A stretch of 64,000 nt of DNA from Hyphomicrobiales bacterium. GTDB taxonomy: Bacteria; Pseudomonadota; Alphaproteobacteria; Rhizobiales; Rhizobiaceae. Every line of letters begins with the position of its first letter. The first letter of the stretch is position 1. The stretch lies in assembly GCA_900470195.1 (NCBI GenBank), contig UEIJ01000005.1, positions 248,001 to 312,000 on the forward strand, read 5' to 3'. The notes beneath the pieces are model-generated. The model was given only the letters and a program-made list of their open reading frames with translations, was not told the DNA's origin and made no database searches. Positions 7,837 through 18,898 of this stretch are shown here, piece by piece. A program made the translations under genes and the position numbers.

Positions 7837-8124
7837 CTAACGCAAATGAAAGCGTACTTTTCGCGCTTCGCGCTCGGCTTCTCCGCGCTGCAGCCCAATG
7901 TCGCGCAGCTGATCGTCTGTCAGTTCGCCCAAGGCGATCCGGCTGCGCCGTAGCATCATGCGATAGGAGAACCAGTCCAAAACGCGCCGTACATATCCGA
8001 CCTGCGGCCGGGATGCCGCCGACAGATTGGCCTGCAATGCTTTTGGCAAATCCGTGATGTTATCTGCCACAGGCACGGGCAAAATTGTGTCTATTGTCTC
8101 GGTTTGCGGTCTGAAGTAAAACAT
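7837..8124 (-). CDS. DUF1127-domain small protein
   Basis: The C-terminal 45 residues match the DUF1127 (YjiS-like) pattern: an arginine-rich helix (YRMMLRRSRIALGELTDDQL) followed by RDIGLQRGEAEREARK. Some alphaproteobacterial DUF1127 proteins act in phosphate or RNA metabolism, but no role can be assigned here. The start is uncertain. The ATG at 8124 gives 95 residues, while an ATG at 8211 or GTG at 8217 would add a segment that does not look conserved; none has a strong ribosome-binding site. It is divergent from the MocR regulator, a common arrangement for a regulated target. Confidence 0.75.
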   Translation of the reverse strand: MFYFRPQTETIDTILPVPVADNITDLPKALQANLSAASRPQVGYVRRVLDWFSYRMMLRRSRIALGELTDDQLRDIGLQRGEAEREARKVRFHLR

Positions 8125-8229
8125 TGGCTCGATCCATTCATTACCAGCTGGAGCCCGTTGGGAGCCGGGAAGCAGTCGAGGCAAACCGCATGTTTGCCCG
8201 GACGCCTGCATTGTCACCAGCAGCGACAG

Positions 8230-8272
8230 AATTGACTCTATAATTGACTTGGCAATAGGTACAATTTATAAG
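8230..8272 (+). promoter_or_regulatory. MocR-gene promoter with direct-repeat operator
   Basis: TTGACT (8244-8249), a 17-base spacer and TATAAG (8267-8272) form a near-consensus sigma-70-type promoter pointing at the regulator starting at 8281. The word AATTGACT occurs twice (8230-8237 and 8242-8249), exactly 12 bases apart and overlapping the -35 box. MocR regulators usually bind direct repeats, so this is a good autoregulatory operator candidate. The expected transcription start is within a base or two of the ATG. Confidence 0.7.
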
Positions 8273-8280
8273 TTGTCACC

Positions 8281-9687
8281 ATGACAAATTGGATTCCCGA
8301 CCTTTCCGGCAAGTCCGGCCCGTTTTACCTGCAACTTGCCGACGCCATCGAAGAGGCTATCGGAAATGGCGGTTTGCCGGCGGGCGCAAAGCTTCCGCCG
8401 CAGCGCAATCTCGCATTCGATTTGAAGGTAACAATCGGCACAATTGGCCGCGCCTATGCGCTGGCCCATGAGCGCGGCCTTGTGACGGGCGAAGTCGGTC
8501 GCGGAACCTATGTGCTCGGTGAAGAACCCGCCGACAATGCGCTGACCGCCTCCGGCATCGCGGGCACAAAGCCCGCCGACGTCCCATCCGGTAAAATCCG
8601 CTTCGACACGACGGCAGCACCGGATGTCGGCCAGCACGAAGTTCTGGCCCGGATAAATGCTGACATTCATCGGGATTTTCCGCAGGATATTGCGAGCTAT
8701 TCGCGCTATTTTCCGCAACACTGGCTGGAAGCCGGACAAAGATGGCTTTCTCGGGTCGACTGGCGGCCAGACCTCGAAAATATCGTCGTCACCAACGGCG
8801 CGCAGGCTGCGAGCATTGCCATCATTACGGCCTTTACCAATCCGGGCGATCGCATCCTGTTTGAAAACCTGACTTACGCGCAGATCAGCCGATCCGTGCG
8901 TCTTCTCGGGCGGCGCACCATTCAGGCGGGTCTGGATGAATATGGGCTGATCCCGGAGGAGTTTGAACGCGCCTGCCGCCAGCAGCATCCGACGCTCGCC
9001 TTCCTGATGCCGACGCTGCATAATCCCACATTATCCACCATGCCGGAAGAACGCCGCCGCGCCATTGCCGACATTGCCCGGCGTTACAATGTCTGGCTCA
9101 TCGAAGACGATATCTATGGCGTCATGTGCGACAGCCGGATACCGCCGCTCGCGAGCTTTGCGCCCGAACGCACCTTCGTCGTTTCCGGCCTGTCGAAAGC
9201 CGTTGCCGCAGGCATTCGCAGCGGCTGGGTCGCCTGCCCCGCGCATTGCGCGCAACGCGTGAAGGTAACGCACAAGATGGTCACCGGCGGCGCGGCCTTC
9301 CTGCTTGCAGAAACCGGCGCGCAGCTTGTGTTATCCGGCGAGGCAGACGCCATTCACGGCAGATGCCGCGAAGAAACGGTCATTCGCGAACAAATGGCGA
9401 GGGAAATCTTCGACGGCTTCGATTTCGTTTCCAAGCCTACAATTCCGTTTCTCTGGATGAGCCTGCCCGAACCATGGCTTTCGGGAACATTCAAGGCAGC
9501 CGCCTATGAAAGCGGAATCCTCATCGATGATGAGGATGAGTTCAAGGCCGGGCGTGTCGATCAGATCTATCACCGGGTCCGCGTTGCCTTTTCTTCTCCG
9601 GCTGATCGCAGTGTCGTCGAAAACAGTTTTCTGACGCTCCGCCGCCTGCTCGAAAACGAACAGGCCGGATATGAGGGGAGTGTTTGA
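8281..9687 (+). CDS. MocR-type (GntR helix-turn-helix + aminotransferase) transcription regulator
   Basis: This 468-residue regulator joins a GntR winged helix (residues 10-80) to a fold-type-I aminotransferase domain (110-460). Lys306 in VVSGLSKAVAAG is the expected PLP lysine, and HNPT (247-250) plus EDDIYG supply the usual cofactor contacts, so PLP binding is likely. Known members (PdxR, GabR, TauR) sense PLP or an amino compound; which applies here is not evident. No Shine-Dalgarno sequence precedes the ATG, and the promoter places transcription start almost at the ATG, suggesting a leaderless mRNA. Confidence 0.9.
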   Translation: MTNWIPDLSGKSGPFYLQLADAIEEAIGNGGLPAGAKLPPQRNLAFDLKVTIGTIGRAYALAHERGLVTGEVGRGTYVLGEEPADNALTASGIAGTKPADVPSGKIRFDTTAAPDVGQHEVLARINADIHRDFPQDIASYSRYFPQHWLEAGQRWLSRVDWRPDLENIVVTNGAQAASIAIITAFTNPGDRILFENLTYAQISRSVRLLGRRTIQAGLDEYGLIPEEFERACRQQHPTLAFLMPTLHNPTLSTMPEERRRAIADIARRYNVWLIEDDIYGVMCDSRIPPLASFAPERTFVVSGLSKAVAAGIRSGWVACPAHCAQRVKVTHKMVTGGAAFLLAETGAQLVLSGEADAIHGRCREETVIREQMAREIFDGFDFVSKPTIPFLWMSLPEPWLSGTFKAAAYESGILIDDEDEFKAGRVDQIYHRVRVAFSSPADRSVVENSFLTLRRLLENEQAGYEGSV

Positions 9688-9859
9688 CGGGCTTGGCCTC
9701 GTTTTATCGTTATTGATATACGATTGAGGCCGGGAAAGCGGTATTTTCCTGTCGCGCACTGCCGCAACATAGGTTAAAGAGGCGCCTTGAAACCTTAGGT
9801 GTCCGTCCTTCGCCAGAAGTTTCCGGGTGCCACAGCCTGCGACGGGGTTCCCCATTTCC

Positions 9860-12082
9860 ATGACTATTTCCAATACGCGAGACATCACGCCGGAATTGAT
9901 CGAAGCGCATGGTCTTAAGCCGGACGAGTATCAGCGCATTCTTGAACTGATCGGACGCGAGCCAACCTTCACAGAGCTCGGCATTTTCTCGGCCATGTGG
10001 AACGAGCATTGTTCCTACAAGTCCTCCAAGAAATGGCTGCGCACGCTGCCGACCAGCGGACCGCGTGTCATTCAGGGCCCGGGCGAAAATGCAGGCGTCG
10101 TGGACATTGGCGATGGCGATTGCATCGTCTTCAAGATGGAAAGCCACAATCACCCCTCTTATATCGAGCCCTATCAGGGTGCGGCGACCGGCGTGGGCGG
10201 CATTCTGCGCGACGTGTTCACCATGGGCGCGCGTCCCGTTGCGGCAATGAATGCGCTGCGCTTCGGCGAACCCGATCATCCAAAGACCCGTCACCTCGTT
10301 TCGGGCGTCGTTTCCGGCGTCGGCGGCTATGGTAATTCCTTCGGCGTGCCGACTGTCGGCGGCGAAGTGAATTTCGACAAGCGCTATAACGGCAATATCC
10401 TCGTCAATGCTTTCGCTGCGGGTCTCGCCAAGACCGATGGCATTTTCTATTCCAAGGCGGAAGGCGTCGGCCTGCCGGTCGTCTATCTCGGCGCGAAGAC
10501 GGGCCGCGATGGCGTCGGCGGCGCAACGATGGCATCGGCTGAATTCGACGAGTCGATCGAAGAAAAGCGCCCGACCGTCCAGGTGGGCGATCCCTTCACT
10601 GAAAAATGCCTGCTTGAAGCCTGCCTTGAACTGATGGCTTCCGGCGCGGTGATCGCCATTCAAGATATGGGTGCGGCTGGCCTCACTTGCTCCGCCGTCG
10701 AAATGGGCGCCAAGGGCGATCTCGGCATCGAACTCATCCTCGATCATGTTCCCGTTCGCGAAGAGAACATGACGGCCTATGAAATGATGCTGTCGGAAAG
10801 CCAGGAGCGCATGCTCATGGTTCTTAAGCCAGAAAAGGAAGCCGAAGCCCAAGCCATTTTCCGAAAATGGGGCCTTGATTTCGCAATTGTCGGCAAGACG
10901 ACCGACGATCTACGCTTCCGCGTCATCCATCAGGGCGAGGAAGTCGCCAACCTGCCGATCAAGGATCTGGGCGACGAAGCGCCGGAATATGATCGTCCGT
11001 GGATGGAGCCCGGCAAGCATGCGCCGCTTCCAGCCAGCAATGTGCCGCAAGTTGAAGATTATTCCGCTGCCCTGCTCAAGCTCATCGGCTCGCCCGACCT
11101 TTCGTCGCGTCGCTGGGTCTATGAACAGTACGACACGCTCATTCAGGGCAACTCGCTGCAGGTTCCCGGCGGCGACGCCGGTGTGATCCGCGTGGAAGGC
11201 CACGACACCAAGGCTCTCGCCTTCTCTTCCGACGTGACGCCGCGTTATTGCGAAGCCGATCCGTTTGAAGGCGGCAAGCAGGCGGTTGCCGAGTGCTGGC
11301 GCAACATCACGGCGACCGGCGCGGAACCGCTGGCATCGACCGACAATCTGAACTTCGGCAATCCCGAAAAGCCGGAAATCATGGGCCAGCTCGTCAAGGC
11401 CATCGAAGGCATCGGCGAAGCCTGCCGCGCGCTGGATTTCCCGATCGTCTCCGGCAATGTCTCGCTCTACAACGAGACCAACGGCCAGGCCATTCTGCCC
11501 ACGCCGACCATTGCTGGCGTCGGTCTCATCCCGGATTGGTCGCAAATGGCGAAGATCGGTGGCATGCAGGACGGCGATACGCTGGTTCTTCTTGGCGGTG
11601 ACGGCACCCATCTCGGCCAGTCGGTTTACCTGCGTGATCTGTTCGACCGCGCCGATGGCCCAGCCCCGACCGTCGATCTTGCGCTTGAAAAGCGCAATGG
11701 CGAATTTGTTCGCTCGGCTATCCGCAACGGTCAGGTTACGGCATGTCACGACCTTTCCGATGGCGGTCTGGCGATTGCCGTTGCTGAAATGGCAATCAAG
11801 TCCGGCAAGGGCGCCGTGATCGATGCCGGTGACGGCCTGCCACATGCCGCACTTTTCGGTGAAGATCAGGCGCGTTATGTCGTCGCGGCCACGGCTGAAA
11901 TGGCAAAGCTCATCGCCCTCAATGCCGAAGGCGCTGGCGTTCCGTTCCGCGTGCTCGGCACCGTCGGCGGCGACCGCCTGAAGATCGGCGATATTATCGA
12001 TGTCGGTGTCGCCGACCTGACCGATGCTTTTGAAGGCTGGTTCCCGGCCTTCATGAGCGGCGAGCCGGTGAGTGATAACTGA
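9860..12082 (+). CDS. purL: Phosphoribosylformylglycinamidine synthase, PurL large subunit
   Basis: This is the 740-residue ATP-dependent subunit of FGAM synthase, the small type that needs PurS and PurQ. The start [19 protein letters not shown] at 9860 matches the usual N-terminus; an ATG 33 bases upstream only adds unconserved residues. Visible motifs are [12 protein letters not shown], the metal/ATP region [24 protein letters not shown], the [18 protein letters not shown] loop and the second-half [10 protein letters not shown]. It stands alone, with bolA 170 bases downstream. Confidence 0.96.
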   Translation: MTISNTRDITPELIEAHGLKPDEYQRILELIGREPTFTELGIFSAMWNEHCSYKSSKKWLRTLPTSGPRVIQGPGENAGVVDIGDGDCIVFKMESHNHPSYIEPYQGAATGVGGILRDVFTMGARPVAAMNALRFGEPDHPKTRHLVSGVVSGVGGYGNSFGVPTVGGEVNFDKRYNGNILVNAFAAGLAKTDGIFYSKAEGVGLPVVYLGAKTGRDGVGGATMASAEFDESIEEKRPTVQVGDPFTEKCLLEACLELMASGAVIAIQDMGAAGLTCSAVEMGAKGDLGIELILDHVPVREENMTAYEMMLSESQERMLMVLKPEKEAEAQAIFRKWGLDFAIVGKTTDDLRFRVIHQGEEVANLPIKDLGDEAPEYDRPWMEPGKHAPLPASNVPQVEDYSAALLKLIGSPDLSSRRWVYEQYDTLIQGNSLQVPGGDAGVIRVEGHDTKALAFSSDVTPRYCEADPFEGGKQAVAECWRNITATGAEPLASTDNLNFGNPEKPEIMGQLVKAIEGIGEACRALDFPIVSGNVSLYNETNGQAILPTPTIAGVGLIPDWSQMAKIGGMQDGDTLVLLGGDGTHLGQSVYLRDLFDRADGPAPTVDLALEKRNGEFVRSAIRNGQVTACHDLSDGGLAIAVAEMAIKSGKGAVIDAGDGLPHAALFGEDQARYVVAATAEMAKLIALNAEGAGVPFRVLGTVGGDRLKIGDIIDVGVADLTDAFEGWFPAFMSGEPVSDN

Positions 12083-12249
12083 CCTGATTTCGCATTGCTG
12101 ATACTTTTCCCGCCCGGATGGAAAGCCTGTCCGGGCGGTTTGCTTGTCATTGATTTAAACGTTAGACAGATGATTGTTGACGTTCCACGATGGTGCGTTA
12201 CGATTCGATAAAACGATAAGAAGATGCCGGAAACGGCGGGAGATTTTGC

Positions 12250-12483
12250 ATGGCTATGGACGCACATGAGATCGAAAAACTGATACGCGAGGGGATTCCC
12301 GACGCAAAGGTGACGATCCGCGACCTTGCCGGAGACGGAGACCATTATGCCGCCGAGGTTGTCGCGGAAAGTTTTCGCGGAAAGTCCCGCGTACAGCAGC
12401 ACCAGATGGTCTATGATGCGCTGAAGGGCAATATGGGCGGCGTGCTGCATGCACTCGCCTTGCAGACAAGCGTACCGGAATAA
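12250..12483 (+). CDS. BolA-family protein
   Basis: This 77-residue BolA/IbaG-like protein has the helix-turn-helix-like fold with the invariant SFRGKSRVQQHQMVYDAL segment. The conserved histidine in VQQHQ is a probable Fe-S or metal ligand. BolA proteins pair with CGFS monothiol glutaredoxins, and exactly such a glutaredoxin gene follows at 12723, so the two likely work together in iron-sulphur cluster handling or iron sensing. GGGAG precedes the ATG at 12250; an ATG two codons in is an alternative. Confidence 0.9.
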   Translation: MAMDAHEIEKLIREGIPDAKVTIRDLAGDGDHYAAEVVAESFRGKSRVQQHQMVYDALKGNMGGVLHALALQTSVPE

Positions 12484-12660
12484 CAAAAACCTTTCGCGGG
12501 AGCGGCATTGGCTGCGGCAAGATGCTGCTCCCTCGAAAGTAAATTTCTCGCGCATTTGACTTGCTTTCGCCCGATCCGGGTGGTTACCAGCATTCAAAGC
12601 GACTATATTCGGGAAGACCTCCCCAGTTTGCGCCGGAATTCGCCTCGGCGTATTTGTTTA

Positions 12661-12706
12661 GCGCATGATCCTGTCCGGAAAGTCAGGCAACTTTTCGGGG
12701 TTATGC
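12661..12706. repeat. Dispersed palindrome (family B)
   Basis: A GCGCATGATCC...TCCGGAAAGT...ACTTTTCGGGGTTATGC arrangement forms an imperfect hairpin in the 239-base gap between the BolA and glutaredoxin genes. It resembles the copies at 7794 and 42764. The rest of this gap shows no coding signal. Confidence 0.55.
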
Positions 12707-12722
12707 TTGGAAAGGACCGCAA

Positions 12723-13055
12723 ATGACCGGCATCAACGATTTCATCGACAATGAAGTGAAGACCAACGACGTCGTGCTTTTCATGAAGGGCACGCCGGGT
12801 TTCCCGCAGTGCGGTTTCTCCGGTCAGGTCGTCCAGATCCTCGACTATCTCGGCGTGGAATATAAGGGCGTCAACGTTCTATCCTCGGACGAACTGCGTC
12901 AGGGCATCAAGGAATATTCGAGCTGGCCAACCATCCCGCAGCTTTATGTGAAGGGCGAATTCGTCGGCGGCTGCGATATCGTGCGCGAAATGTTCCAATC
13001 GAACGAATTGCAGGCACTTTTTACCGATAAGGGTATTGCCACCAAGGCAGCTTGA
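12723..13055 (+). CDS. grxD: Monothiol glutaredoxin, Grx4/GrxD type
   Basis: This 110-residue monothiol glutaredoxin carries the active-site motif CGFS at residues 30-33 after the family sequence [12 protein letters not shown]. The [20 protein letters not shown] segment, with the cis-proline and glutathione-binding GGCD, is intact. Such proteins carry a [2Fe-2S] cluster between two subunits or with BolA, and deliver clusters to target proteins. AAAGGA precedes the ATG. The neighbouring bolA supports the cluster-carrier role. Confidence 0.95.
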   Translation: MTGINDFIDNEVKTNDVVLFMKGTPGFPQCGFSGQVVQILDYLGVEYKGVNVLSSDELRQGIKEYSSWPTIPQLYVKGEFVGGCDIVREMFQSNELQALFTDKGIATKAA

Positions 13056-13097
13056 GGATTAATTGCCGGTTATACGGCTTCAGCCTCACCTTTTCCG

Positions 13098-13120
13098 AAG
13101 GCGCCGTTCCACGGCGCCTT
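13098..13120 (+). terminator. Hairpin after grxD
   Basis: AAGGCGCCGT (13098-13107) pairs with ACGGCGCCTT (13111-13120) around TCC. The downstream T tract is interrupted (TCGCGTTTT), so the terminator is probable but not ideal. Confidence 0.7.
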
Positions 13121-13238
13121 TCGCGTTTTGCTAGATGTTCAACGACGGATTTCCATCCGTCGGCTTCTGCTTTCTAAATTTTGTCTTTCGTATCGTGTCC
13201 CTTGACGCGATGCGCCACCTTGCCAGGGAATGCCAGTC

Positions 13239-14504
13239 ATGCCGCTCGACATCAAGAACGGTTCGCCGGACCAGAAGACCTCCATGCGTGGACGCGGAGA
13301 ATTCATCGCGCTCATCGCTGCCATCATGGCCATCAATGCGCTGGCAGTCGACATCATGCTGCCCGGTCTGCCGCAGATCGGCGCGAGCCTTGGCGTGCAG
13401 TCGGAAAACCACGTCCAGTTCGTGATTACCGCCTATCTGCTCGGCTTCGGCGTTTCGCAGCTGTTCTATGGGCCGCTGAGCGACCGCTTCGGCCGCCGCC
13501 TGCCGCTGTTCGGCGGATTGGTGATCTACATCGTGGCCGCTCTGGGAGCGGCTGTCGTGACCGATTTCACGACGCTGATCGTCCTGCGCGTTCTGCAGGG
13601 ACTTGGTGCTGCCGGAACGCGCGTCATCGCCGTCTCCGTCGTGCGCGACAAGTTTGCCGGCCGCCAGATGGCGGAAGTCATGTCGCTCGTCATGATGGTT
13701 TTCATGATCCTGCCCGTCGTCGCGCCTGCCACCGGCCAGCTCATCATGCTGTTCGGCGAGTGGCACCTCATCTTCCTGTCGATGGCGCTGATGGCGCTTG
13801 TCGTCGGCATGTGGGCCTTTTTTCGTCTGCCCGAAACCCTTCCCGCTTCCAGCCGGCGTCCGTTGACGGTCAAGAGCGTGATCGGCGGCTTCGGGATCGT
13901 CCTGTCGAACCGCGTCGCCCTTTTCTACATGCTGGGCACGTCGTTCATCCTCGGTGCGCTGTTCGGCTATATCAATTCGGCGCAGCAGATCTTCGTCGAT
14001 ATCTACAAGCTCGGCGCTTTGTTTCCATTGGCATTCGCTGCGGTCGCCATGACGCTGGCGCTCGCCTCGTTCATGAACTCGCGCCTCGTCGGCCGCTTCG
14101 GCATGCGCCGGATTTCGCAGACAATGCTGCTGGTCTTCACCGGCTTCAGCCTGTTGTGGATGATCCTTTCGGCGACCATGGCAAGCCCCGTTCCCTTCCC
14201 GATCCTGATGGCGATCTACATGACGATCATGTTCTCGTTCAGCCTCGTGACCGCCAACTTCAATGCGCTGGCAATGGAACCGCTCGGCGAAGTTGCCGGA
14301 ACTGCCTCCTCCGTCCTGGGCTTTGCGCAGACGGTGATCGGCGCGGCATTGGGTGCGGTCATCGGTCAGGCCTTCGACGGCACCACGACGCCGGTTGCAA
14401 CCGGATATTGCGTGCTTGGATTCGTAGCGCTTGGCTGCGTTCTGATTGCCGAACGCGGACGGTTGTTCAGGGTGCAAAACCCGCCCGCCGAACACGTGAT
14501 TTGA
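13239..14504 (+). CDS. Bcr/CflA-type MFS drug exporter
   Basis: This 421-residue major facilitator protein has 12 predicted membrane spans and belongs to the DHA1 Bcr/CflA drug-export group. The N-terminal span ends in ALAVDIMLPGLPQIG, and the loop 2-3 motif GPLSDRFGRRLPLF is the MFS motif A. RVLQGLGAAGTRVIAVSVVRD matches motif B with its conserved arginine. The start at 13239 has AGGGA nine bases upstream; an ATG at 13230 is an alternative with no room for that site. Substrates in this family include bicyclomycin and chloramphenicol, but specificity here is unknown. Confidence 0.9.
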   Translation: MPLDIKNGSPDQKTSMRGRGEFIALIAAIMAINALAVDIMLPGLPQIGASLGVQSENHVQFVITAYLLGFGVSQLFYGPLSDRFGRRLPLFGGLVIYIVAALGAAVVTDFTTLIVLRVLQGLGAAGTRVIAVSVVRDKFAGRQMAEVMSLVMMVFMILPVVAPATGQLIMLFGEWHLIFLSMALMALVVGMWAFFRLPETLPASSRRPLTVKSVIGGFGIVLSNRVALFYMLGTSFILGALFGYINSAQQIFVDIYKLGALFPLAFAAVAMTLALASFMNSRLVGRFGMRRISQTMLLVFTGFSLLWMILSATMASPVPFPILMAIYMTIMFSFSLVTANFNALAMEPLGEVAGTASSVLGFAQTVIGAALGAVIGQAFDGTTTPVATGYCVLGFVALGCVLIAERGRLFRVQNPPAEHVI

Positions 14505-14525
14505 TCGCATATCACTGATAAACAA

Positions 14526-14738
14526 TCAAAGCCCGCTCATAGTTAGCGGGCTTTTCTTATGCCGTGCACGTGCTATCAATTGGTGGCTTCGGGGGCAAAA
14601 GCAGAACGCGCCAGCCAGCAGGCGCATCGGGGAGGATAAGCCACCCCGACTTTGGCAAGGGCTTTGCTCTCGAACCGGAGTGACACAAATGGGTTTATTA
14701 CCCGTTAGTATCACGCTGACGATAAAGAAAACCCGCAC
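14526..14738 (-). other. Unexplained segment with a 70-codon open frame
   Basis: The 353-base gap between the exporter and the phosphatase holds two terminator hairpins and, between them, an open frame on the minus strand (GTG start, 70 codons). It has a distinctive middle (KPICVTPVREQSPCQSRGG) and end (FCFCPRSHQLIARARHK). It has no ribosome-binding site, its start lies inside the hairpin at 14731-14762, and its end lies inside the one at 14528-14555. From memory only, the sequence recalls small Ash/Icd-like frames of P4-type phage satellites. I cannot verify that, and it may be an RNA or a remnant rather than a gene. Confidence 0.3.
14528..14555 (+). terminator. Terminator after the MFS exporter gene
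   Basis: AAAGCCCGCT (14528-14537) pairs with AGCGGGCTTTT (14545-14555) around CATAGTT, giving a strong stem followed by Ts on the plus strand. Confidence 0.85.
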
Positions 14739-14762
14739 GGGCTGGCAATGCTACGTGCGGGT
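14731..14762 (-). terminator. Terminator downstream of the phosphatase gene
   Basis: ACCCGCACG (14731-14739) pairs with CGTGCGGGT (14754-14762). On the minus strand the stem is followed by TTTCTTT. It lies about 95 bases after the stop at 14858, on the same strand. A second small hairpin, GGGTTGG/CCAACCC, lies between the two at 14786-14811. Confidence 0.7.
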
Positions 14763-14857
14763 CAGACTCTTTATCTAAGCGAAACGGGTTGGGAGTTCGC
14801 GCTTCCAACCCACTCCGCCAATATAATGCCCAGGTGCCAAAAACACAAGCGGGCTGG

Positions 14858-16580
<1,723 letters not shown>

Positions 16581-16694
16581 TCATACCGAAAAGCTGACAC
16601 GGGGAAAACCGGGAAACCGCAATTCTTTGCACTGAAATGCGTAATCGATCCATCCCAGGCATTCCTAGCGCAAAACCGCTTCGCTTTTGAACGA

Positions 16695-16726
16695 AAAAGC
16701 CGCGCTGCATGTACAGCGCGGCTTTT
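16695..16726 (-). terminator. Terminator after rpsD
   Basis: AAAAGCCGCGCTG (16695-16707) pairs perfectly with CAGCGCGGCTTTT (16714-16726) around CATGTA. On the minus strand it follows the rpsD stop by about 40 bases and ends in TTTTT. Ts on the plus strand would also let it act on rightward transcripts. Confidence 0.9.
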
Positions 16727-16767
16727 CGATTTCGGCATATATCCAGCGCGCCAGAGCGCGCATGAAA

Positions 16768-17385
16768 TTAACGCGAATAGAATTCGACGACCAGGTTCGG
16801 TTCCATCTGGACGGCGTAAGGAACGTCCGTCAGGGTCGGAACGCGGGCGTAGGTCGCAACCAGCTTGTTGTGGTCGACTTCAATGTAGTCCGGAACATCA
16901 CGTTCTGCGAGCTGAACAGCTTCGAGAACGATAACCAGCTGCTTCGACTTTTCGCGAACTTCAACAACGTCACCGGCCTTCAGGCGGTAAGACTGGATGT
17001 TGACGCGGCGACCGTTCACGTTCACGTGGCCGTGGTTGATGAACTGGCGGGCAGCGAAGATCGTCGGAACGAACTTGGCGCGGTACACGACTGCGTCGAG
17101 ACGCGATTCCAGCAGACCGATCAGGTTTTCACCGGTATCGCCCTTGCGGCGAGCGGCTTCTTCGTAGGTCTTGCGGAACTGCTTTTCGGAGATGTCGCCG
17201 TAGAAGCCCTTGAGCTTCTGCTTTGCGCGCAGCTGCACGCCGAAGTCCGAGAGCTTGCCCTTGCGGCGCTGGCCGTGCTGGCCCGGGCCATATTCACGGC
17301 GGTTTACCGGGGACTTCGGACGGCCCCAGATGTTTTCGCCAAGACGGCGATCAATTTTGTACTTAGCGGATTCGCGCTTGCTCAT
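16768..17385 (-). CDS. rpsD: 30S ribosomal protein S4
   Basis: This 205-residue S4 is a primary 16S rRNA-binding protein and an initiator of small-subunit assembly. The N-terminus [21 protein letters not shown] has no zinc-binding cysteines, as in other alphaproteobacteria. The S4 RNA-binding motif ([35 protein letters not shown]) lies at about residues 90-150. AAGGAAAT precedes the ATG. The gene is alone, outside the ribosomal-protein alpha operon where enterobacteria keep it, with its own promoter at 17552-17580. Confidence 0.97.
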   Translation of the reverse strand: MSKRESAKYKIDRRLGENIWGRPKSPVNRREYGPGQHGQRRKGKLSDFGVQLRAKQKLKGFYGDISEKQFRKTYEEAARRKGDTGENLIGLLESRLDAVVYRAKFVPTIFAARQFINHGHVNVNGRRVNIQSYRLKAGDVVEVREKSKQLVIVLEAVQLAERDVPDYIEVDHNKLVATYARVPTLTDVPYAVQMEPNLVVEFYSR

Positions 17386-17551
17386 CGCATTTCCTTCAAA
17401 GAGTTATAGCGCCCGAAGGCGCTGGAGGAAACGCGCCCTCCTCTGCCCTCCGTTTTCGAGGACTGACAGGATGAAGCGCGCGAGCGCAATCTTCATCCAC
17501 GGGACACGTCAAATGAAACGCCAGCGCGAAAACGCGCCAGCGATGGGCGGC

Positions 17552-17580
17552 TTTTAGTCATGCAGCTGTTATCTTGTCAA
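17552..17580 (-). promoter_or_regulatory. Promoter for rpsD
   Basis: On the minus strand TTGACA (17580-17575), a 17-base spacer and CTAAAA (17557-17552) form a good promoter. The transcript would start near 17545, giving a leader of about 160 bases with at least two strong hairpins, one of them the CGCTGGCGCG/CGCGCTGGCG pair near 17521-17544. The rest of the 337-base gap up to 17722 shows no coding frame. Confidence 0.65.
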
Positions 17581-17722
17581 GCAGGCACAGGCGAAAAAGC
17601 CGGAAAAACCGGTGTTCGGGGCGTGTTTCCTACCATTTGCTACGCCCTGCCATCAAGCGTGAAGGAACATCATTCCCTGTTTCATCATTAGCCCTGACGG
17701 AACCGCTATTCATGAGGCTTCA

Positions 17723-18778
17723 ATGGCTTTGTCTTTTCTTCCGTCCGGCAAGGGTGCTTTTACCGCTCTGATCGCGCTCGGCCTCGTTACGATACCCTAT
17801 TCATATAGCATTTTTTCCGGCGAGGCGCAGGCGCAGACCTTCATCGAACGCATTCTCAAACAGGACGCGCAGAAGGCAAGGCAGCATCGAAAACGCCCGG
17901 CGGTCAGGCACAGCCAAAGGAAATCCACTCCGAAGCAACAAACGGCAAGACAAGCTGACCCGGCACCGGCAAGGGCCGAACCAAAGCCCGTGCCCCGATT
18001 CACGGCACCTGTTCCAATTCCGGCTCCGCGCCCGGAGGAAACGACAAATGGGAAAAGGGAGCCGGAAGTTCCGCCTGTTCCCGACGAAAAGCCGGGGGAC
18101 GAGCGGCAGGAACAACCGCATACCGCCCCGCCTCCATCCCCGGACATTCCGGCGATCGTTCCAGAACCGGCCGACAACCCGAAACAGACGGAACAGGAGC
18201 CGGAAACGGAGGAACGCATCTATCAGGTTTCCTGCCCGGCGCTGATCTCCGGCGAAGTCCGGGGCAAGCTCCTGCCCCCGATCACGGACAGCGGCCAATG
18301 CGGGGTTCATTCCCCCCTGTCCCTGACCGCCATCGGCAAGGACGAGCCTTTGAAATTCGCCAATGCAGTGACCACGAATTGCGCAATGGCCGTCACGCTG
18401 GCGCAGTGGAGCAGCGAAGTCGCGAAAGCCGCCCGGGATGTTTACGGACCGGGTGCAAAAATCACCGAAATCGGCGTCGGCTCGGACTATCAATGCCGGA
18501 AGGTAAACGGTGCATCGTCGGGGCGGGTTTCCGAACATGCCTTTGCCAATGCGCTCGACATCATGTCGTTCACATTTACGGACGGCAGCAAAACGCAGCT
18601 GGAAAGCGGCTGGAACGGCAGCGACAAGGAAAAGACGTTCTGGCGTGCCGTGCACGGTGCGAGCTGCAAGCTCTTCATGACCGTGATCGGACCGGACGGC
18701 GATGCCGCGCATCGCACCAACATGCATCTCGACCAAGGATGCCATGGCAAATCCTGTCTTGCACGTATTTGCCAATAA
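17723..18778 (+). CDS. Extensin-like (DUF882/VanY-type fold) exported protein with proline-rich linker
   Basis: This 351-residue envelope protein has an N-terminal hydrophobic segment (signal or anchor, residues 8-30), then a basic segment, then about 90 residues rich in Pro, Glu and Lys that look unstructured. Residues 160-351 match the bacterial 'extensin-like' C-terminal domain (PF06904): CPALISGEVRGKLLPPI, SEHAFANALDIMSF and HLDQGCHGKS, which resembles metal-peptidase folds with SEHAxGxAxDI. Cell-wall binding or hydrolysis is plausible but not shown. Four or more cysteines in the domain probably form disulphides. Confidence 0.82.
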   Translation: MALSFLPSGKGAFTALIALGLVTIPYSYSIFSGEAQAQTFIERILKQDAQKARQHRKRPAVRHSQRKSTPKQQTARQADPAPARAEPKPVPRFTAPVPIPAPRPEETTNGKREPEVPPVPDEKPGDERQEQPHTAPPPSPDIPAIVPEPADNPKQTEQEPETEERIYQVSCPALISGEVRGKLLPPITDSGQCGVHSPLSLTAIGKDEPLKFANAVTTNCAMAVTLAQWSSEVAKAARDVYGPGAKITEIGVGSDYQCRKVNGASSGRVSEHAFANALDIMSFTFTDGSKTQLESGWNGSDKEKTFWRAVHGASCKLFMTVIGPDGDAAHRTNMHLDQGCHGKSCLARICQ

Positions 18779-18898
18779 GCTATCGTAAGCGTTGGAAATT
18801 CATAAAAAAATCAGAATTGCGCCTGTAATCTCAGTTCCATTATCGATTCAATTCCGCCTGATCGCGAGTGAAAGACGGGTCTCCACGAGGACATGGGC

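Noticed and set aside
13131..14525. Minus-strand 464-codon frame opposite the MFS exporter
   Set aside because: Charged low-complexity shadow of a hydrophobic protein; the exporter on the plus strand is clearly the real gene.
17611..17632. GTTC-N7-GTTT near the extensin-like gene considered as a second SOS box
   Set aside because: The second half-site is imperfect (GTTT), and the exact GTTC-N7-GTTC pattern is not met; the gene has no DNA-damage link.
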